From positions 2,108,001 through 2,172,000 of the forward strand of contig NZ_CP039250.1 in assembly GCF_004795895.1 (NCBI RefSeq): DNA of 64,000 bases. The letters run 5' to 3'. Origin of the DNA: Sphingopyxis sp. PAMC25046. Lineage in GTDB: Bacteria; Pseudomonadota; Alphaproteobacteria; Sphingomonadales; Sphingomonadaceae. Position 1 is the stretch's first letter, and every line of letters begins with the position of its first letter. Both the position numbers and the translations under genes were made by a program. This document shows positions 8,058 through 16,634 of the stretch, one piece after another. A model generated the notes under the pieces. That model had not been told where the DNA came from, ran no database searches, and was given only the letters and a program-made list of their open reading frames with translations.

Positions 8058-10721
8058 ATGATGACGAAGATGGTGCATTTGTTCGGCGGCGCGGCCACGA
8101 CGGCCGAGCGTTCGAAGGAATTGCTGGGCGGCAAGGGCTCGAACCTCGCCGAAATGGCCTCGATCGGCCTGCCGGTGCCCCCGGGCTTTACGATCACCAC
8201 CGACGTCTGCACCGCTTATTATGCCAATGGCGAACAATTCCCGGCCGGGCTGGTCGAGGATGTCGCCGCGGGCATCGCGCATATCGAGGGCATCACCGGC
8301 AAGCGCTTCGGCGAGGCCGCCGATCCCTTGCTCGTATCGGTCCGCTCGGGCGCGCGCGTATCGATGCCGGGCATGATGGACACGGTCCTCAACCTCGGGC
8401 TCAACGACAAGACCGTCGTCGGCCTGTCCGAAGCGTCGGGCGATCCGCGCTTCGCATGGGACAGCTATCGCCGTTTCGTCCAGATGTACGCCGACGTCGT
8501 CATGGGGCTCGACCATGCCGAGTTCGAGGAAGCGCTGGAAATCGCGAAGGAAGACAAGGGCTTCTATCTCGACACCGAAATGTCGGCCGAAGACTGGCAG
8601 GCGCTGGTCAAGGAATATCAGGCGATCGTCGAGCGCGAGACCGGCGCGCCCTTCCCGCAGGAGCCGAACGACCAGCTGTGGGGCGCAGTCGGCGCCGTCT
8701 TCGCGAGTTGGGAAAGCGACCGCGCGAAAGTCTATCGCCGCCTGAACTCGATCCCCGGCGAATGGGGCACCGCGGTCAATGTGCAGGCGATGGTGTTCGG
8801 CAATATGGGCGACACCTCGGCGACGGGTGTGGCGTTCACGCGCGATCCCGCGACCGGCGAACGCGCCTGGTACGGCGAATGGCTGATCAATGCCCAAGGT
8901 GAGGATGTCGTCGCGGGCATCCGCACGCCGCAATATCTAACCAAGATCGCGCGGGAAAAGGCGGGTGCCAAGCCGGCGTCGATGGAAGAGGCGATGCCCG
9001 AGACCTTCACCGAGCTCGGCCGCGTCTTCGACACGCTTGAGACGCACTATCGCGACATGCAGGACATCGAGTTCACCGTCGAACGCGGGACTTTGTGGAT
9101 GCTCCAGACGCGTTCGGGCAAGCGCACCGCGAAGGCGGCGCTGCGCATCGCGGTCGAAATGGCGGCCGAGGGGCTGATTTCGGAAGAAGAAGCCGTCGGC
9201 CGCGTCGATCCGGGCGCGCTCGACCAGCTGCTCCACCCGACGCTCGATCCGAAGGCGCCGCGCGACGTGCTGACCAAAGGGCTTCCCGCGAGCCCGGGCG
9301 CCGCATCGGGTATGATCATGTTCGACGCCGACAGCGCCGAAAAGGCGGCCGGAATGGGCGAGGCGGTGATCCTCGTCCGCGTCGAGACGAGCCCCGAGGA
9401 TATTCACGGCATGCACGCCGCTAGGGGCATTTTGACCGCCCGCGGCGGCATGACCAGCCACGCGGCGGTCGTCGCGCGCGGCATGGGGCGTCCCTGCGTC
9501 TCGGGTGCGGGCGGGCTCAGCATTGACGGCAATGCGCGCGTGCTCCGCGTTGCGGGCCGCGAACTCCGCGAAGGTGACATCCTGACCCTCGACGGATCGA
9601 CCGGCGAGGTGATGGCGGGTGAGGTTCCGACGCTGCTTCCCGAACTGGTGGGCGATTTCGGCACGCTCATGGGCTGGGCCGACAAGGTGCGCCGCATGAA
9701 GGTGCGCACCAACGCGGAGACGCCGCAGGATGCGCAGGTCGCACGCGACTTTGGCGCCGAAGGCATCGGCCTGTGCCGCACCGAGCATATGTTCTTTGAC
9801 GCCGCGCGTATCACAGCGGTGCGCGAGATGATCCTCGCCGACAGCGAGGACGGCCGCCGCGCCGCGCTTGCCAAGTTGCTTCCCGAACAGCGCGGCGACT
9901 TTGCCGCGATCTTCGGCGTGATGGCGGGGTTGCCGGTGACGATCCGCCTGCTCGATCCGCCGCTCCACGAATTCCTGCCGACGCGCGAAGAAGATTTCGC
10001 CGACGTCGCCGCTGCCGCGGGGGTGGGGATTGAGGCGCTGAAGGCGCGTGCGAACGAGCTGCACGAATTCAACCCGATGCTCGGTCATCGCGGGTGCCGC
10101 CTTGGCGTCACCTATCCCGAAATCTATGAAATGCAGGCGCGCGCGATCTTCGAGGCGGCGTGCGACGTCGCCGCCGAAACCGGTGCCGCGCCGATTCCAG
10201 AGGTGATGATCCCGCTCGTCGCCACGCGCCGCGAATTCGACTTGATGAAGGCGGTCGTCGATGCGCAGGCGAAGGCGGTGTTCGCCGAAAAGGGCCGCGA
10301 GATCGCCTATCTCGTCGGCACGATGATCGAACTGCCGCGCGCCGCGCTGATGGCGGGCGAGATCGCCGAGACGGCGGAGTTCTTCAGCTTCGGCACCAAC
10401 GATCTCACACAGACGACCATCGGGATCAGCCGCGACGATGCGGGCCGCTTCCTGACCCAATATGTCGACAAGGGCATCTTCGTCACCGATCCCTTCGTCA
10501 GCCTCGATGTCGAGGGCGTTGGCCAGCTCATCGAGCTTGCCGCCGAACGCGGCCGCGGCACGCGCGCGGGCATAAAGCTCGGCATTTGCGGCGAGCATGG
10601 CGGCGACGCGCCGAGCATCCATTTCTGCGAAAAGACCGGCCTCGATTATGTCAGCGCCTCGCCCTACCGCGTTCCGATCGCGCGTCTGGCGGCGGCGCAG
10701 GCGGCACTGAAGGCGAAATAG
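8058..10721 (+). CDS. ppdK: Pyruvate, phosphate dikinase
   Basis: PpdK interconverts pyruvate, ATP and phosphate with phosphoenolpyruvate, AMP and pyrophosphate. The 887-residue protein has the three expected domains: an N-terminal ATP-grasp region (LLGGKGSNLAEMASIGLPVP near the start, SVRSGARVSMPGMMDTVLNL around residue 100), the swivelling phosphohistidine domain (GGMTSHAAVVARGMGRPCV, catalytic His at about 468), and the C-terminal PEP/pyruvate barrel (GLCRTEHMFF, MIPLVA, SFGTNDLTQTT and the Cys in GICGEHGGD). AGGAG lies just upstream of two consecutive ATGs (8058, 8061); the second has the better spacing. In alphaproteobacteria this enzyme commonly supports gluconeogenesis. Confidence 0.98.
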   Translation: MMTKMVHLFGGAATTAERSKELLGGKGSNLAEMASIGLPVPPGFTITTDVCTAYYANGEQFPAGLVEDVAAGIAHIEGITGKRFGEAADPLLVSVRSGARVSMPGMMDTVLNLGLNDKTVVGLSEASGDPRFAWDSYRRFVQMYADVVMGLDHAEFEEALEIAKEDKGFYLDTEMSAEDWQALVKEYQAIVERETGAPFPQEPNDQLWGAVGAVFASWESDRAKVYRRLNSIPGEWGTAVNVQAMVFGNMGDTSATGVAFTRDPATGERAWYGEWLINAQGEDVVAGIRTPQYLTKIAREKAGAKPASMEEAMPETFTELGRVFDTLETHYRDMQDIEFTVERGTLWMLQTRSGKRTAKAALRIAVEMAAEGLISEEEAVGRVDPGALDQLLHPTLDPKAPRDVLTKGLPASPGAASGMIMFDADSAEKAAGMGEAVILVRVETSPEDIHGMHAARGILTARGGMTSHAAVVARGMGRPCVSGAGGLSIDGNARVLRVAGRELREGDILTLDGSTGEVMAGEVPTLLPELVGDFGTLMGWADKVRRMKVRTNAETPQDAQVARDFGAEGIGLCRTEHMFFDAARITAVREMILADSEDGRRAALAKLLPEQRGDFAAIFGVMAGLPVTIRLLDPPLHEFLPTREEDFADVAAAAGVGIEALKARANELHEFNPMLGHRGCRLGVTYPEIYEMQARAIFEAACDVAAETGAAPIPEVMIPLVATRREFDLMKAVVDAQAKAVFAEKGREIAYLVGTMIELPRAALMAGEIAETAEFFSFGTNDLTQTTIGISRDDAGRFLTQYVDKGIFVTDPFVSLDVEGVGQLIELAAERGRGTRAGIKLGICGEHGGDAPSIHFCEKTGLDYVSASPYRVPIARLAAAQAALKAK

Positions 10722-10729
10722 TTCGTTGT

Positions 10730-10745
10730 CCCCGCGCAGGCGGGG
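10730..10745. repeat. Short GC hairpin after ppdK
   Basis: CCCCGC at 10730-10735 pairs with GCGGGG at 10740-10745 around a four-base GCAG loop, starting nine bases after the ppdK stop codon. There is no T-run. It may mark the transcript end or be a fragment of a dispersed palindrome. Confidence 0.45.
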
Positions 10746-10771
10746 CGGCGACGGCCGGGAGCTCGAATCAT

Positions 10772-10811
10772 CATCGACGCACGCGCGGATGCATCGACGC
10801 ACGCGCGGGTG
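10772..10811. repeat. Two tandem copies of a 20-bp unit
   Basis: The unit CATCGACGCACGCGCGGATG occupies 10772-10791 and is repeated at 10792-10811 with one mismatch. It lies in the 270-bp gap between ppdK and tRNA-Arg, which otherwise holds no gene I can support. The rest of the gap contains two partial copies of a TGAAATAGGGG stretch (10882-10892 and 10941-10951). Confidence 0.7.
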
Positions 10812-10992
10812 CGGCATCGCCTGAACCGGGCGTCGGCCTCGCATCGCGAGCCGCGCCGACCCGGATGCGGCGTTGGGAGTATGAAATAGGGGCGCTGGCC
10901 GCTGCCCGCGACCAATAATCCGGCCAAGCGGTCATAAAGCTGAAATAGGGGGTTGCGCCCCCGGGCACTGGCCCTTAAAGGCGCCTCTCCAC

Positions 10993-11069
10993 GCACCCGT
11001 AGCTCAGCTGGATAGAGCATCAGACTACGAATCTGAGGGTCGGGCGTTCGAATCGCTCCGGGTGCGCCA
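10993..11069 (+). tRNA. tRNA-Arg (anticodon ACG)
   Basis: The 77-base sequence folds as a cloverleaf. The acceptor stem GCACCCG pairs with CGGGTGC, the D arm is AGCTCAGCTGGATAGAGC, and the anticodon stem TCAGA/TCTGA encloses loop CTACGAA with anticodon ACG. The T loop contains TTCGAAT, and CCA is encoded at 11067-11069. The A34 is presumably edited to inosine to read CGN codons. Confidence 0.97.
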
Positions 11070-11297
11070 TTCCTTTCATGCAGCCGTCTCACGGCATGCA
11101 GTGGGACCTTCCTCTCAATATTGCTGATCTTTGGATGCTGCCTCTCGCGGCGGATTCTGCCGTGTTCGCACTGGCAAAACAGGCTCGGCCCAAGGGCCTT
11201 GCCGGGGCCCGAACATCAGTGTTGCAGCAACTTAACATGGGTGAATGTCCGCGCGGCGCGTAACGCGCATCTGGTCTTCCGAATCCAGGGGGGACGC

Positions 11298-12095
11298 ATG
11301 GGGCTGGCTGAAATCGTGAACGCGCTGCTGACCCCGCGGGAGCGGTTGGTCTGGGAAGCCAGCCTGGCACGCAACGCGCGCGACTATATGAAAGGCTCCG
11401 ACCTCGCCCGCGAAGGTGAAAAGCCCATGGCTCTGCGGATTGTTTTGGCGGGCTGGGCGCAAAAGTATAAGCAGATGCCCGACGGTCGGCGGCAAATTCT
11501 GGGCGTCGTTTTGCCGGGCGAGCTCTGCGATCTCGATCTCTTCACCGTCGCGCACACCGATCATTCGATCGCCGCGGTGCGTCGCCTGTCGGTTGCGGAG
11601 ATCGGTCGGTCGGACGCGCAACGGCTTTTCGAACAATGTCCGAATCTGGCGCCGGCGTTGTGCTGGGCCGCGATTCTCGGCGCGGCGGTCCAGCGCGAAT
11701 GGACGATCAACATCGGGCAGCGAAACGCGCTCGAGCGCGTGGCCCAGCTTCTTTGCGAAATCTATGTGCGACAGCACGACATCCCGTCTGCTGGCGGCGG
11801 GGCCTGCGACTTTCTACTCACCCAGGGACAGATGGCCGAAGCGATGGGCCTGACACAAGTGCATGTGAACCGTATCGTCCAGCAACTCCGCCTCCGCTGC
11901 GCGGTAGAGATTCGCAATATGCGGCTGGAAATTCCGGACTTCGCCCAGCTGGCGGCTTTGGCGTCCTTCAACGCAACCTATCTTCACCTGGGCGAGGCGG
12001 CGACATTGGTCGAACGGGCGCGGATGCTGTTCCCGTCGGGCTTCGACAGGCCGGACCGGCCGAACGGCGGCGGCGCGATTTCTCCGACTATCTGA
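11298..12095 (+). CDS. Crp/Fnr family transcriptional regulator
   Basis: The 265-residue product has an N-terminal cyclic-nucleotide-binding-like barrel (about residues 20-130, with YKQMPDGRRQILGVVLPGEL typical of this family) and a C-terminal winged helix-turn-helix (about 165-225; LTQGQMAEAMGLTQVHVNRI is the HTH). This is the common alphaproteobacterial Crp-like subgroup that lacks the N-terminal Cys cluster of true FNR, so an oxygen-sensing Fe-S centre is unlikely. The ATG at 11298 follows a GGGGGG run. The region upstream carries a small palindrome, GTTGC-A-GCAAC (11221-11231), but no clear FNR box. Targets cannot be inferred. Confidence 0.92.
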   Translation: MGLAEIVNALLTPRERLVWEASLARNARDYMKGSDLAREGEKPMALRIVLAGWAQKYKQMPDGRRQILGVVLPGELCDLDLFTVAHTDHSIAAVRRLSVAEIGRSDAQRLFEQCPNLAPALCWAAILGAAVQREWTINIGQRNALERVAQLLCEIYVRQHDIPSAGGGACDFLLTQGQMAEAMGLTQVHVNRIVQQLRLRCAVEIRNMRLEIPDFAQLAALASFNATYLHLGEAATLVERARMLFPSGFDRPDRPNGGGAISPTI

Positions 12096-12148
12096 CGGGA
12101 TCGGACCTCCCTGCCTCGGCGGACAATCGGCGGGCCCCGAGGTGCAAG

Positions 12149-12176
12149 AAGGGCCCTGCTTTGCGGCAGAGCCCTT
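12149..12176 (+). terminator. Candidate terminator hairpin after the Crp/Fnr gene
   Basis: AAGGGC (12149-12154) pairs with GCCCTT (12171-12176), and an inner CTGC/GCAG stem extends it, with one mismatched pair between. The following bases (CAGTCCTCTTGT) are only weakly T-rich, so termination efficiency is uncertain. The rest of the 248-bp gap to tRNA-Ser shows no gene. Confidence 0.5.
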
Positions 12177-12343
12177 CAGTCCTCTTGTATATGGCTACGC
12201 AAGAGGATGCTCATCAACCGCCCCGGGTCGCAGGTCGGTATCCGTGAACAATCATTAGTCGAGATGCGGCGGTTCGCTTGCAACATAGATTATAGCCAGC
12301 ACGAAAAGGCGTGGCGAGGACAATAGGGACGTTCGAATGGAAG

Positions 12344-12434
12344 TGGCGGAGCGGGAGGGATTCGAACCCTCGATACGCTTTTGACGTATACTCACTTTCC
12401 AGGCGAGCGCCTTCGACCACTCGGCCACCGCTCC
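12344..12434 (-). tRNA. tRNA-Ser (anticodon GGA)
   Basis: On the minus strand a 91-base class II tRNA is clear. The acceptor stem GGAGCGG pairs with CCGCTCC, the D arm is GGCCGAGTGG, and the anticodon loop CTGGAAA gives anticodon GGA. There is a long variable arm (TACGTC...GCGTAT region), the T loop contains TTCGAAT, and CCA is encoded at 12344-12346. It reads UCC and UCU. Confidence 0.97.
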
Positions 12435-12564
12435 GCACGCACCCCGGTTGTTTCGTGCGACGCACGAAGCGTGAATCGGGTGCTCAACCAATTCGCACTG
12501 GAAGGGGCGCCCTAATCGCTTGGCAGGGCTTTCGCAAGCCGATTGGGCGTGGCAGACATCGGCC

Positions 12565-13569
12565 ATGAAACATCTGTTGCTAGCGGCGAGTGCGGCCGCG
12601 TCGCTCATCCTTCCTGTGGCCGCTTCTGAGCCGGCGCCGATCCCGTCGCCCGGCGAAATCGCGGCGGCTGCGCCTGCGAGCGACTGGATCGCCATCGCCC
12701 CATCCGACCTGTTGGTGATGGATCTCGCGCCCGATGCCAAAGGCAAGCCGCGGCGCGTCGTCATCCAGTTGATGCCCGCGCCGTTCAGCCGAGGCTGGAT
12801 CGGCAATATCCGCAAGCTCGCCGCGGCGCATTGGTGGGACGGGACGAGCATCAACCGCGTGCAGGACAATTATGTCGTGCAATGGGGCGATGCGACGGAG
12901 AAGAAGCCCTTACCTATTGGTTTGGCGACGGTACCCGAGAGCGAGTACCAGATCGAGGATCGTCCGGCCGTCATGCGTATCATCGAGACGATGCACCGCA
13001 ACAAGGTACGGATCGAAGAGTTGGTCCGGCAGCAGCGACGGTCTGGGTCTCCCAGAATCTATGCGCCGGAGATGCGGACGAAAGTCGACCCCTATGCAGA
13101 TCTTCAGGGCTTCGCGCAGGGTTGGCCGGTAGCTGGGAGCACGGGATTGTGGCCAATCCATTGCTATGGCGCCGTCGGCGTCGGCCGCAATCTGTCGCCC
13201 GATACTGGCAGCGGCGCCGAACTCTACGCCGTCATCGGTCATGCGCCGCGCCATCTTGATCGCAACATCGCGGTCGTCGGCCGCGTCATCAGCGGCATCG
13301 AGCATCTGTCGAGCCTGCCGCGTGGGACCGAGGCGCTCGGCTTCTATAAAACCGAGGCCGAGCGCATGCCTATCGCGTCGATCCGCATCGCGAGCGAATT
13401 GCCGGCTGCCGACCAGCCCCAATTCGAATATCTGTCGACCGAAAGCGACAGCTTCGCGCGCTATGCCGATGCGCGCGCCAACCGGCGCGATCCATTCTTC
13501 ATTCGGCCCGCGGGCGGCGCCGATATTTGCAATATCCCGGTTCCCGTTCGTCCGGTCGCTGCGAAATAG
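12565..13569 (+). CDS. Exported cyclophilin-type peptidyl-prolyl isomerase
   Basis: The protein catalyses cis-trans isomerisation of proline peptide bonds and should act in the periplasm. It begins with a signal peptide (MKHLLLAASAAASLILPVAA) and has the cyclophilin landmarks WDGTSINRVQDNYVVQWGD (about residues 90-108), TGSGAELYAVIGHAPRHLD and NIAVVGRVISG. It is 334 residues, longer than minimal cyclophilins, with an insertion between the two halves of the fold, as in other alphaproteobacterial homologues. I checked the middle region (13000-13150) for a frameshift and saw none. An ATG further upstream (12520) would put hydrophilic residues before the signal peptide and is not preferred. The next gene follows after three bases. 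Confidence 0.9.
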   Translation: MKHLLLAASAAASLILPVAASEPAPIPSPGEIAAAAPASDWIAIAPSDLLVMDLAPDAKGKPRRVVIQLMPAPFSRGWIGNIRKLAAAHWWDGTSINRVQDNYVVQWGDATEKKPLPIGLATVPESEYQIEDRPAVMRIIETMHRNKVRIEELVRQQRRSGSPRIYAPEMRTKVDPYADLQGFAQGWPVAGSTGLWPIHCYGAVGVGRNLSPDTGSGAELYAVIGHAPRHLDRNIAVVGRVISGIEHLSSLPRGTEALGFYKTEAERMPIASIRIASELPAADQPQFEYLSTESDSFARYADARANRRDPFFIRPAGGADICNIPVPVRPVAAK

Positions 13570-13572
13570 GGA

Positions 13573-13887
13573 GTGGAAGATTTCACCGTCACGGCGCGGC
13601 TCTGGCGCTGGCAATCGGCGACGGCGCCCGCCGCCTGGTTCTTTGTGACCATCGCCGGCGATGAAGCCGATGGGATTCGCATGGCCGCGATGACCGGACA
13701 GTGGCTGGACGGGCGAAAGGGATTCGGCTCGGCGCGGGTCGAGGCGAGAATCGGCGAGACCAGCTGGAAGACATCGGTGTTCCCGCATAAGGAGAGCGGC
13801 GGCTGGCTGCTTCCGGTCAAGGCGATGGTTCGCAAGGCGGAAGGCCTTGCCGAGGGCGATGACGTGGTCGTGACGGTCAGTCTTTAG
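13573..13887 (+). CDS. DUF1905 domain protein
   Basis: This 104-residue cytosolic protein is a DUF1905 beta-barrel: ATAPAAWFFVTIAGDEADGI near the start, then GFGSARVEARIGETSWKTSVFP and a C-terminal LPVKAMVRKAEGLAEGDDV. The function is unknown; the fold is often found alone or fused to a YdeI-like domain. The start is a GTG at 13573, right after the cyclophilin stop, so the two are probably one operon. Its 3' end overlaps the convergent small gene by 11 bases. Confidence 0.88.
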   Translation: MEDFTVTARLWRWQSATAPAAWFFVTIAGDEADGIRMAAMTGQWLDGRKGFGSARVEARIGETSWKTSVFPHKESGGWLLPVKAMVRKAEGLAEGDDVVVTVSL

Positions 13888-14035
13888 GCGGGGCTTCGGC
13901 CTTCGCGTCGCGGGCCTGCGCCTTGCGCTTGCGCAAATTGGCGCGCAGCGCGTCGGCCAGGCGGCGTTCGCGCTCGATATCGGCGGGGGACGGTGTTTTG
14001 CTCACGTGGCGGGCATGGACGCGAAATCGCTGCAT
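13877..14035 (-). CDS. Small basic hypothetical protein
   Basis: This is a short highly charged protein of about 52 residues, with the core DIERERRLADALRANLRKRK followed by AQARDAKAEAPPKD. Similar tiny Arg/Lys-rich proteins are annotated as hypothetical in sphingomonads; I do not know a function. The ATG at 14035 has a GAGG 8 bases upstream; a GTG at 14005 would give the shorter form beginning VSKTPSPADIERER. It ends 11 bases inside the convergent DUF1905 gene. A coiled-coil or nucleic-acid-binding role is possible but only a guess. Confidence 0.55.
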   Translation of the reverse strand: MQRFRVHARHVSKTPSPADIERERRLADALRANLRKRKAQARDAKAEAPPKD

Positions 14036-14122
14036 CGTCAAGCCTCGCATCTTGACAGGGGAGGGACGCCCCGCCATAGGCCGCGCCTGCCCAGCGAACA
14101 TGCGTTGGCGGGCGGCCCGGTT

Positions 14123-14197
14123 GCTGCTGTAGCTCAGTGGTAGAGCGCGTCATTGGTAATGACGAGGTCGACAGTTCAATCCTGTCCAGCAGCACCA
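14123..14197 (+). tRNA. tRNA-Thr (anticodon GGT)
   Basis: The 75-base sequence folds with the acceptor stem GCTGCTG/CAGCAGC and D arm AGCTCAGTGGTAGAGC. The anticodon stem GTCAT/ATGAC encloses loop TGGTA with anticodon GGT, the T loop is TTCAATC, and CCA is encoded at 14195-14197. It reads ACC and ACU. Confidence 0.97.
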
Positions 14198-14429
14198 TTT
14201 TCCATTCGAAATGATAATCGATTTCAGCCGGACGCACCGCGCCTGCTTACCGGAATCTGTACGCTCCTGTCGACCGCTTTGCCGGCTTGTCGATAAGGTG
14301 TGGGAATTTTCGGGCCGGGAGGCATTGGCTTCCTTCGCGATGTTCGCTTCTTATGGCAAGCATGCGTTCAGGCGAGGGGTTTAACGCTTTGCGCGTCTGT
14401 GTTCGGCACGCCGATTCAAAGGAACTGCA

Positions 14430-15695
14430 TTGCGACCTCCCGTCATTTTCAGAATGTTTGCGCCGGCTGCCATGGTTCTCGGCATTGCTCTGACAGTAGC
14501 GGGAAGCGGCTGTGCAGACGCAAAGGTCGAATCCGGTGAGGTTTCTGTGCTGGAGTTCATTCCCGACAATCAGCGTGCCGCGATTCTTGCTGGAACGTCG
14601 CGTTACGACGCCACGTCGGCGATCCACGCCGCTCGCGACAAGGTTCAGGGGACGGGAAAAACGCTGATTTTTCCGCAAGGGACCTATTATGTCGGCGAAA
14701 TCAAGTTTTCGGGAACCAACTATCAAATCCGGACCGATGGCGTAACTTTCAGGCAGAAGCCGGGGCTGACGGGCGATAACCAGCTTCATCCGATTATCAC
14801 ATTTACCGCCGACGCCAATAATATACGAATGGGTGATGTGCGGTTGATCGGAAACATTGCGACCGATCGCGACGAATATTCGCACGGCATCGCCGTCCTA
14901 GCGGCCGATAACATCACGATCGGGAACGTCTATGGCGAGAATATCCGGGGCGATGTGCTTTATACCTACGGGCGGGCGACCAGCGAAGCCGAGCATCAGC
15001 GCAATCTCGTAACCGGCGTCGTAACGGGACGGAATATCTACCGTTGCATCGTGGCCATGGCCGGTGGAGAGGCGAAAATAGCCGGGATCGTCCAGGATGG
15101 GCCAGTCGGCTATCGCGATTTCGATGCCGAACCGAACCGAGAGGGGGCGTATCAACCGGTCATTGCCCGTATTGGCTCTATACAGGGCTCGGTGGTGCAG
15201 ATCACCTCGGACGATCCGAATGTGATCAATGAATATATCCGCATAGACAGCCTCGACCTCGACGGAAGCAGGATAGCCAATTCGACGCCAAACCACCCGC
15301 ATCACCCCGGCGTCAATGCCATTGCACTCAGCATAAACCGCGTTGCGTCGGTGGATATTCGCGAGTTGCGCGTCGAAAATTATCCCAGCTATCCGGTCGC
15401 GCTCTTCGACCGCTGGAAATCGGTGCGGATAGGCACGCTGGATTTCCGCAACAGCAACACCGTCGAAACCACATATAAAGCGATCGTGTTGCAACATGGC
15501 ATGGCGGGCGAAGGCGTGCTGACGATCGACCGCGTGGTCGGGCGGTTGGCCGACCCCTCGCGCATGGTCCTGCGCTCGGATGAGGGGATGTTGAAGGTTG
15601 ACGTCGGTCGGATGGATACGAGCGGCGGTCCGCGCGGCGTCTATCTCACCGGCCGCATCGGCGGCGTTCGCCTCAAAGGAAAAGGATTTCAATGA
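14430..15695 (+). CDS. Exported right-handed beta-helix (pectate-lyase-like) protein
   Basis: The 421-residue product begins with a signal sequence (MFAPAAMVLGIALTVAGSGC; the AGSGC may be a lipobox). The mature part reads as a single-stranded right-handed beta-helix: YDATSAIHAARDKVQGTGKT then LIFPQGTYYVGEIKFSG, the start pattern of pectate-lyase-3 and glycosyl hydrolase 28-type helices, followed by repeated short strands ending in NITIGNV, VDIRELRVENYPSYPVAL and VRIGTLDF. Catalytic residues are not evident. The start is a TTG at 14430 with AAAGGA 7 bases upstream; an ATG at 14454 is the alternative. It may bind or cleave a surface polysaccharide. It is followed by a methyltransferase gene after about 115 bp. 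Codon use is less GC-biased than in neighbouring housekeeping genes. Confidence 0.75.
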   Translation: MRPPVIFRMFAPAAMVLGIALTVAGSGCADAKVESGEVSVLEFIPDNQRAAILAGTSRYDATSAIHAARDKVQGTGKTLIFPQGTYYVGEIKFSGTNYQIRTDGVTFRQKPGLTGDNQLHPIITFTADANNIRMGDVRLIGNIATDRDEYSHGIAVLAADNITIGNVYGENIRGDVLYTYGRATSEAEHQRNLVTGVVTGRNIYRCIVAMAGGEAKIAGIVQDGPVGYRDFDAEPNREGAYQPVIARIGSIQGSVVQITSDDPNVINEYIRIDSLDLDGSRIANSTPNHPHHPGVNAIALSINRVASVDIRELRVENYPSYPVALFDRWKSVRIGTLDFRNSNTVETTYKAIVLQHGMAGEGVLTIDRVVGRLADPSRMVLRSDEGMLKVDVGRMDTSGGPRGVYLTGRIGGVRLKGKGFQ

Positions 15696-15810
15696 CGAAG
15701 AATGACGCCCCTTTATCTGAGAGCTATGCCTTCCAACCGCTGTTATCTTGACGAGGTCATGCTTTTCCGGAACTGTGGTGCAGGGGCGGGCGCTTTGAGG
15801 AGAGCGCGAC

Positions 15811-16623
15811 TTGGCGACCTTCAACCATATATTTCGCAAGGCATCTGAAGTGCCTGATCTTCCGAGCCCGTGGGAGTCGCCTCAATGGGTTTCCCATATG
15901 AATCGCTACGCCGACAGATTGAGCCATCCCACGGTGGCGGACCGTGTTCGCGAGTTGGCGCGGATCGCGCGATATGGCAACGGGCTGCCGCGGACCATGA
16001 GTCCGTTGAGGGCGTTGCTCCGGCGCAACGGCGGCGCGCCGATTCTCGATGTCGGCGGGGGCTTCGGCGATAATTTCATCCTTCTGCGGAAACATCTGGG
16101 TGAGACGCCCTATACAGTCGTGGACGGCGCCGAATCCTGCCGCGTCGGCAGGCGCGTGCTGGGAGATCGCGTCTGCTTTCAAACCGACCTGCCGACGGAG
16201 GGACAATATGGATTGTCCATTCTGATCGGGACCTTGCAATATATTCTAGATTCAAAGTCGTTCATTTCGGCCCTGTCGCGATTGTCGGGCGACACGATCT
16301 TCGTCAGCCGTTCGCCGCTTCGAAAAGCCGGCGATGATTTCTATTCCATTCAGGACATAACGCCCGAGCAAGGAGCGAGTTCGGCGGGCGAATGCGTTGT
16401 GCGGGTCCGAAACGTCGAGAATATGGCGGACGATTTTGCTCAGGCCGGTTTCGAACTGATCGAGAGCAAGGAAGTCATGAGTTACAAGGAACAGATGTCG
16501 TCGCTTCCCGAAGAATATCGCGATTGTTCCTATTTCAATATGACGTTCAGGAAAGTCGGTCTGATGCTGCTATGCTTGACGTTTACCGGCCAGCGGTACA
16601 CCGCGGAACTGGCAATGGTTTGA
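15811..16623 (+). CDS. TIGR04325-type SAM-dependent methyltransferase
   Basis: The protein resembles the LIC12133/TIGR04325 methyltransferases that occur in surface-polysaccharide contexts. The N-terminal PSPWESPQWVSHMNRYADRL precedes a Rossmann-like SAM-binding motif (PILDVGGGFGDNFILLRKHL, about residue 75) and the later YGLSILIGTLQYI and ISRSPL-type strands. The start is TTG at 15811, with GAGGAGA 7 bases upstream. The last 20 residues (after SYFNMTFRKVG) look extra compared with what I expect of the family. The acceptor is unknown; together with the upstream beta-helix gene it forms a two-gene plus-strand unit. Confidence 0.78.
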   Translation: MATFNHIFRKASEVPDLPSPWESPQWVSHMNRYADRLSHPTVADRVRELARIARYGNGLPRTMSPLRALLRRNGGAPILDVGGGFGDNFILLRKHLGETPYTVVDGAESCRVGRRVLGDRVCFQTDLPTEGQYGLSILIGTLQYILDSKSFISALSRLSGDTIFVSRSPLRKAGDDFYSIQDITPEQGASSAGECVVRVRNVENMADDFAQAGFELIESKEVMSYKEQMSSLPEEYRDCSYFNMTFRKVGLMLLCLTFTGQRYTAELAMV

Positions 16624-16634
16624 AAGAATCTGGT

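Noticed and set aside
8937..10844. Long minus-strand open frame of 635 codons opposite ppdK
   Set aside because: It mirrors the GC-rich codon pattern of ppdK, has no family features and covers a gene with complete catalytic motifs. This is a typical antisense artefact of high GC.
13000..13150. Possible frameshift in the secreted cyclophilin
   Set aside because: The motif order is kept on both sides and the frame is open throughout, so the long linker is more likely a family insertion.
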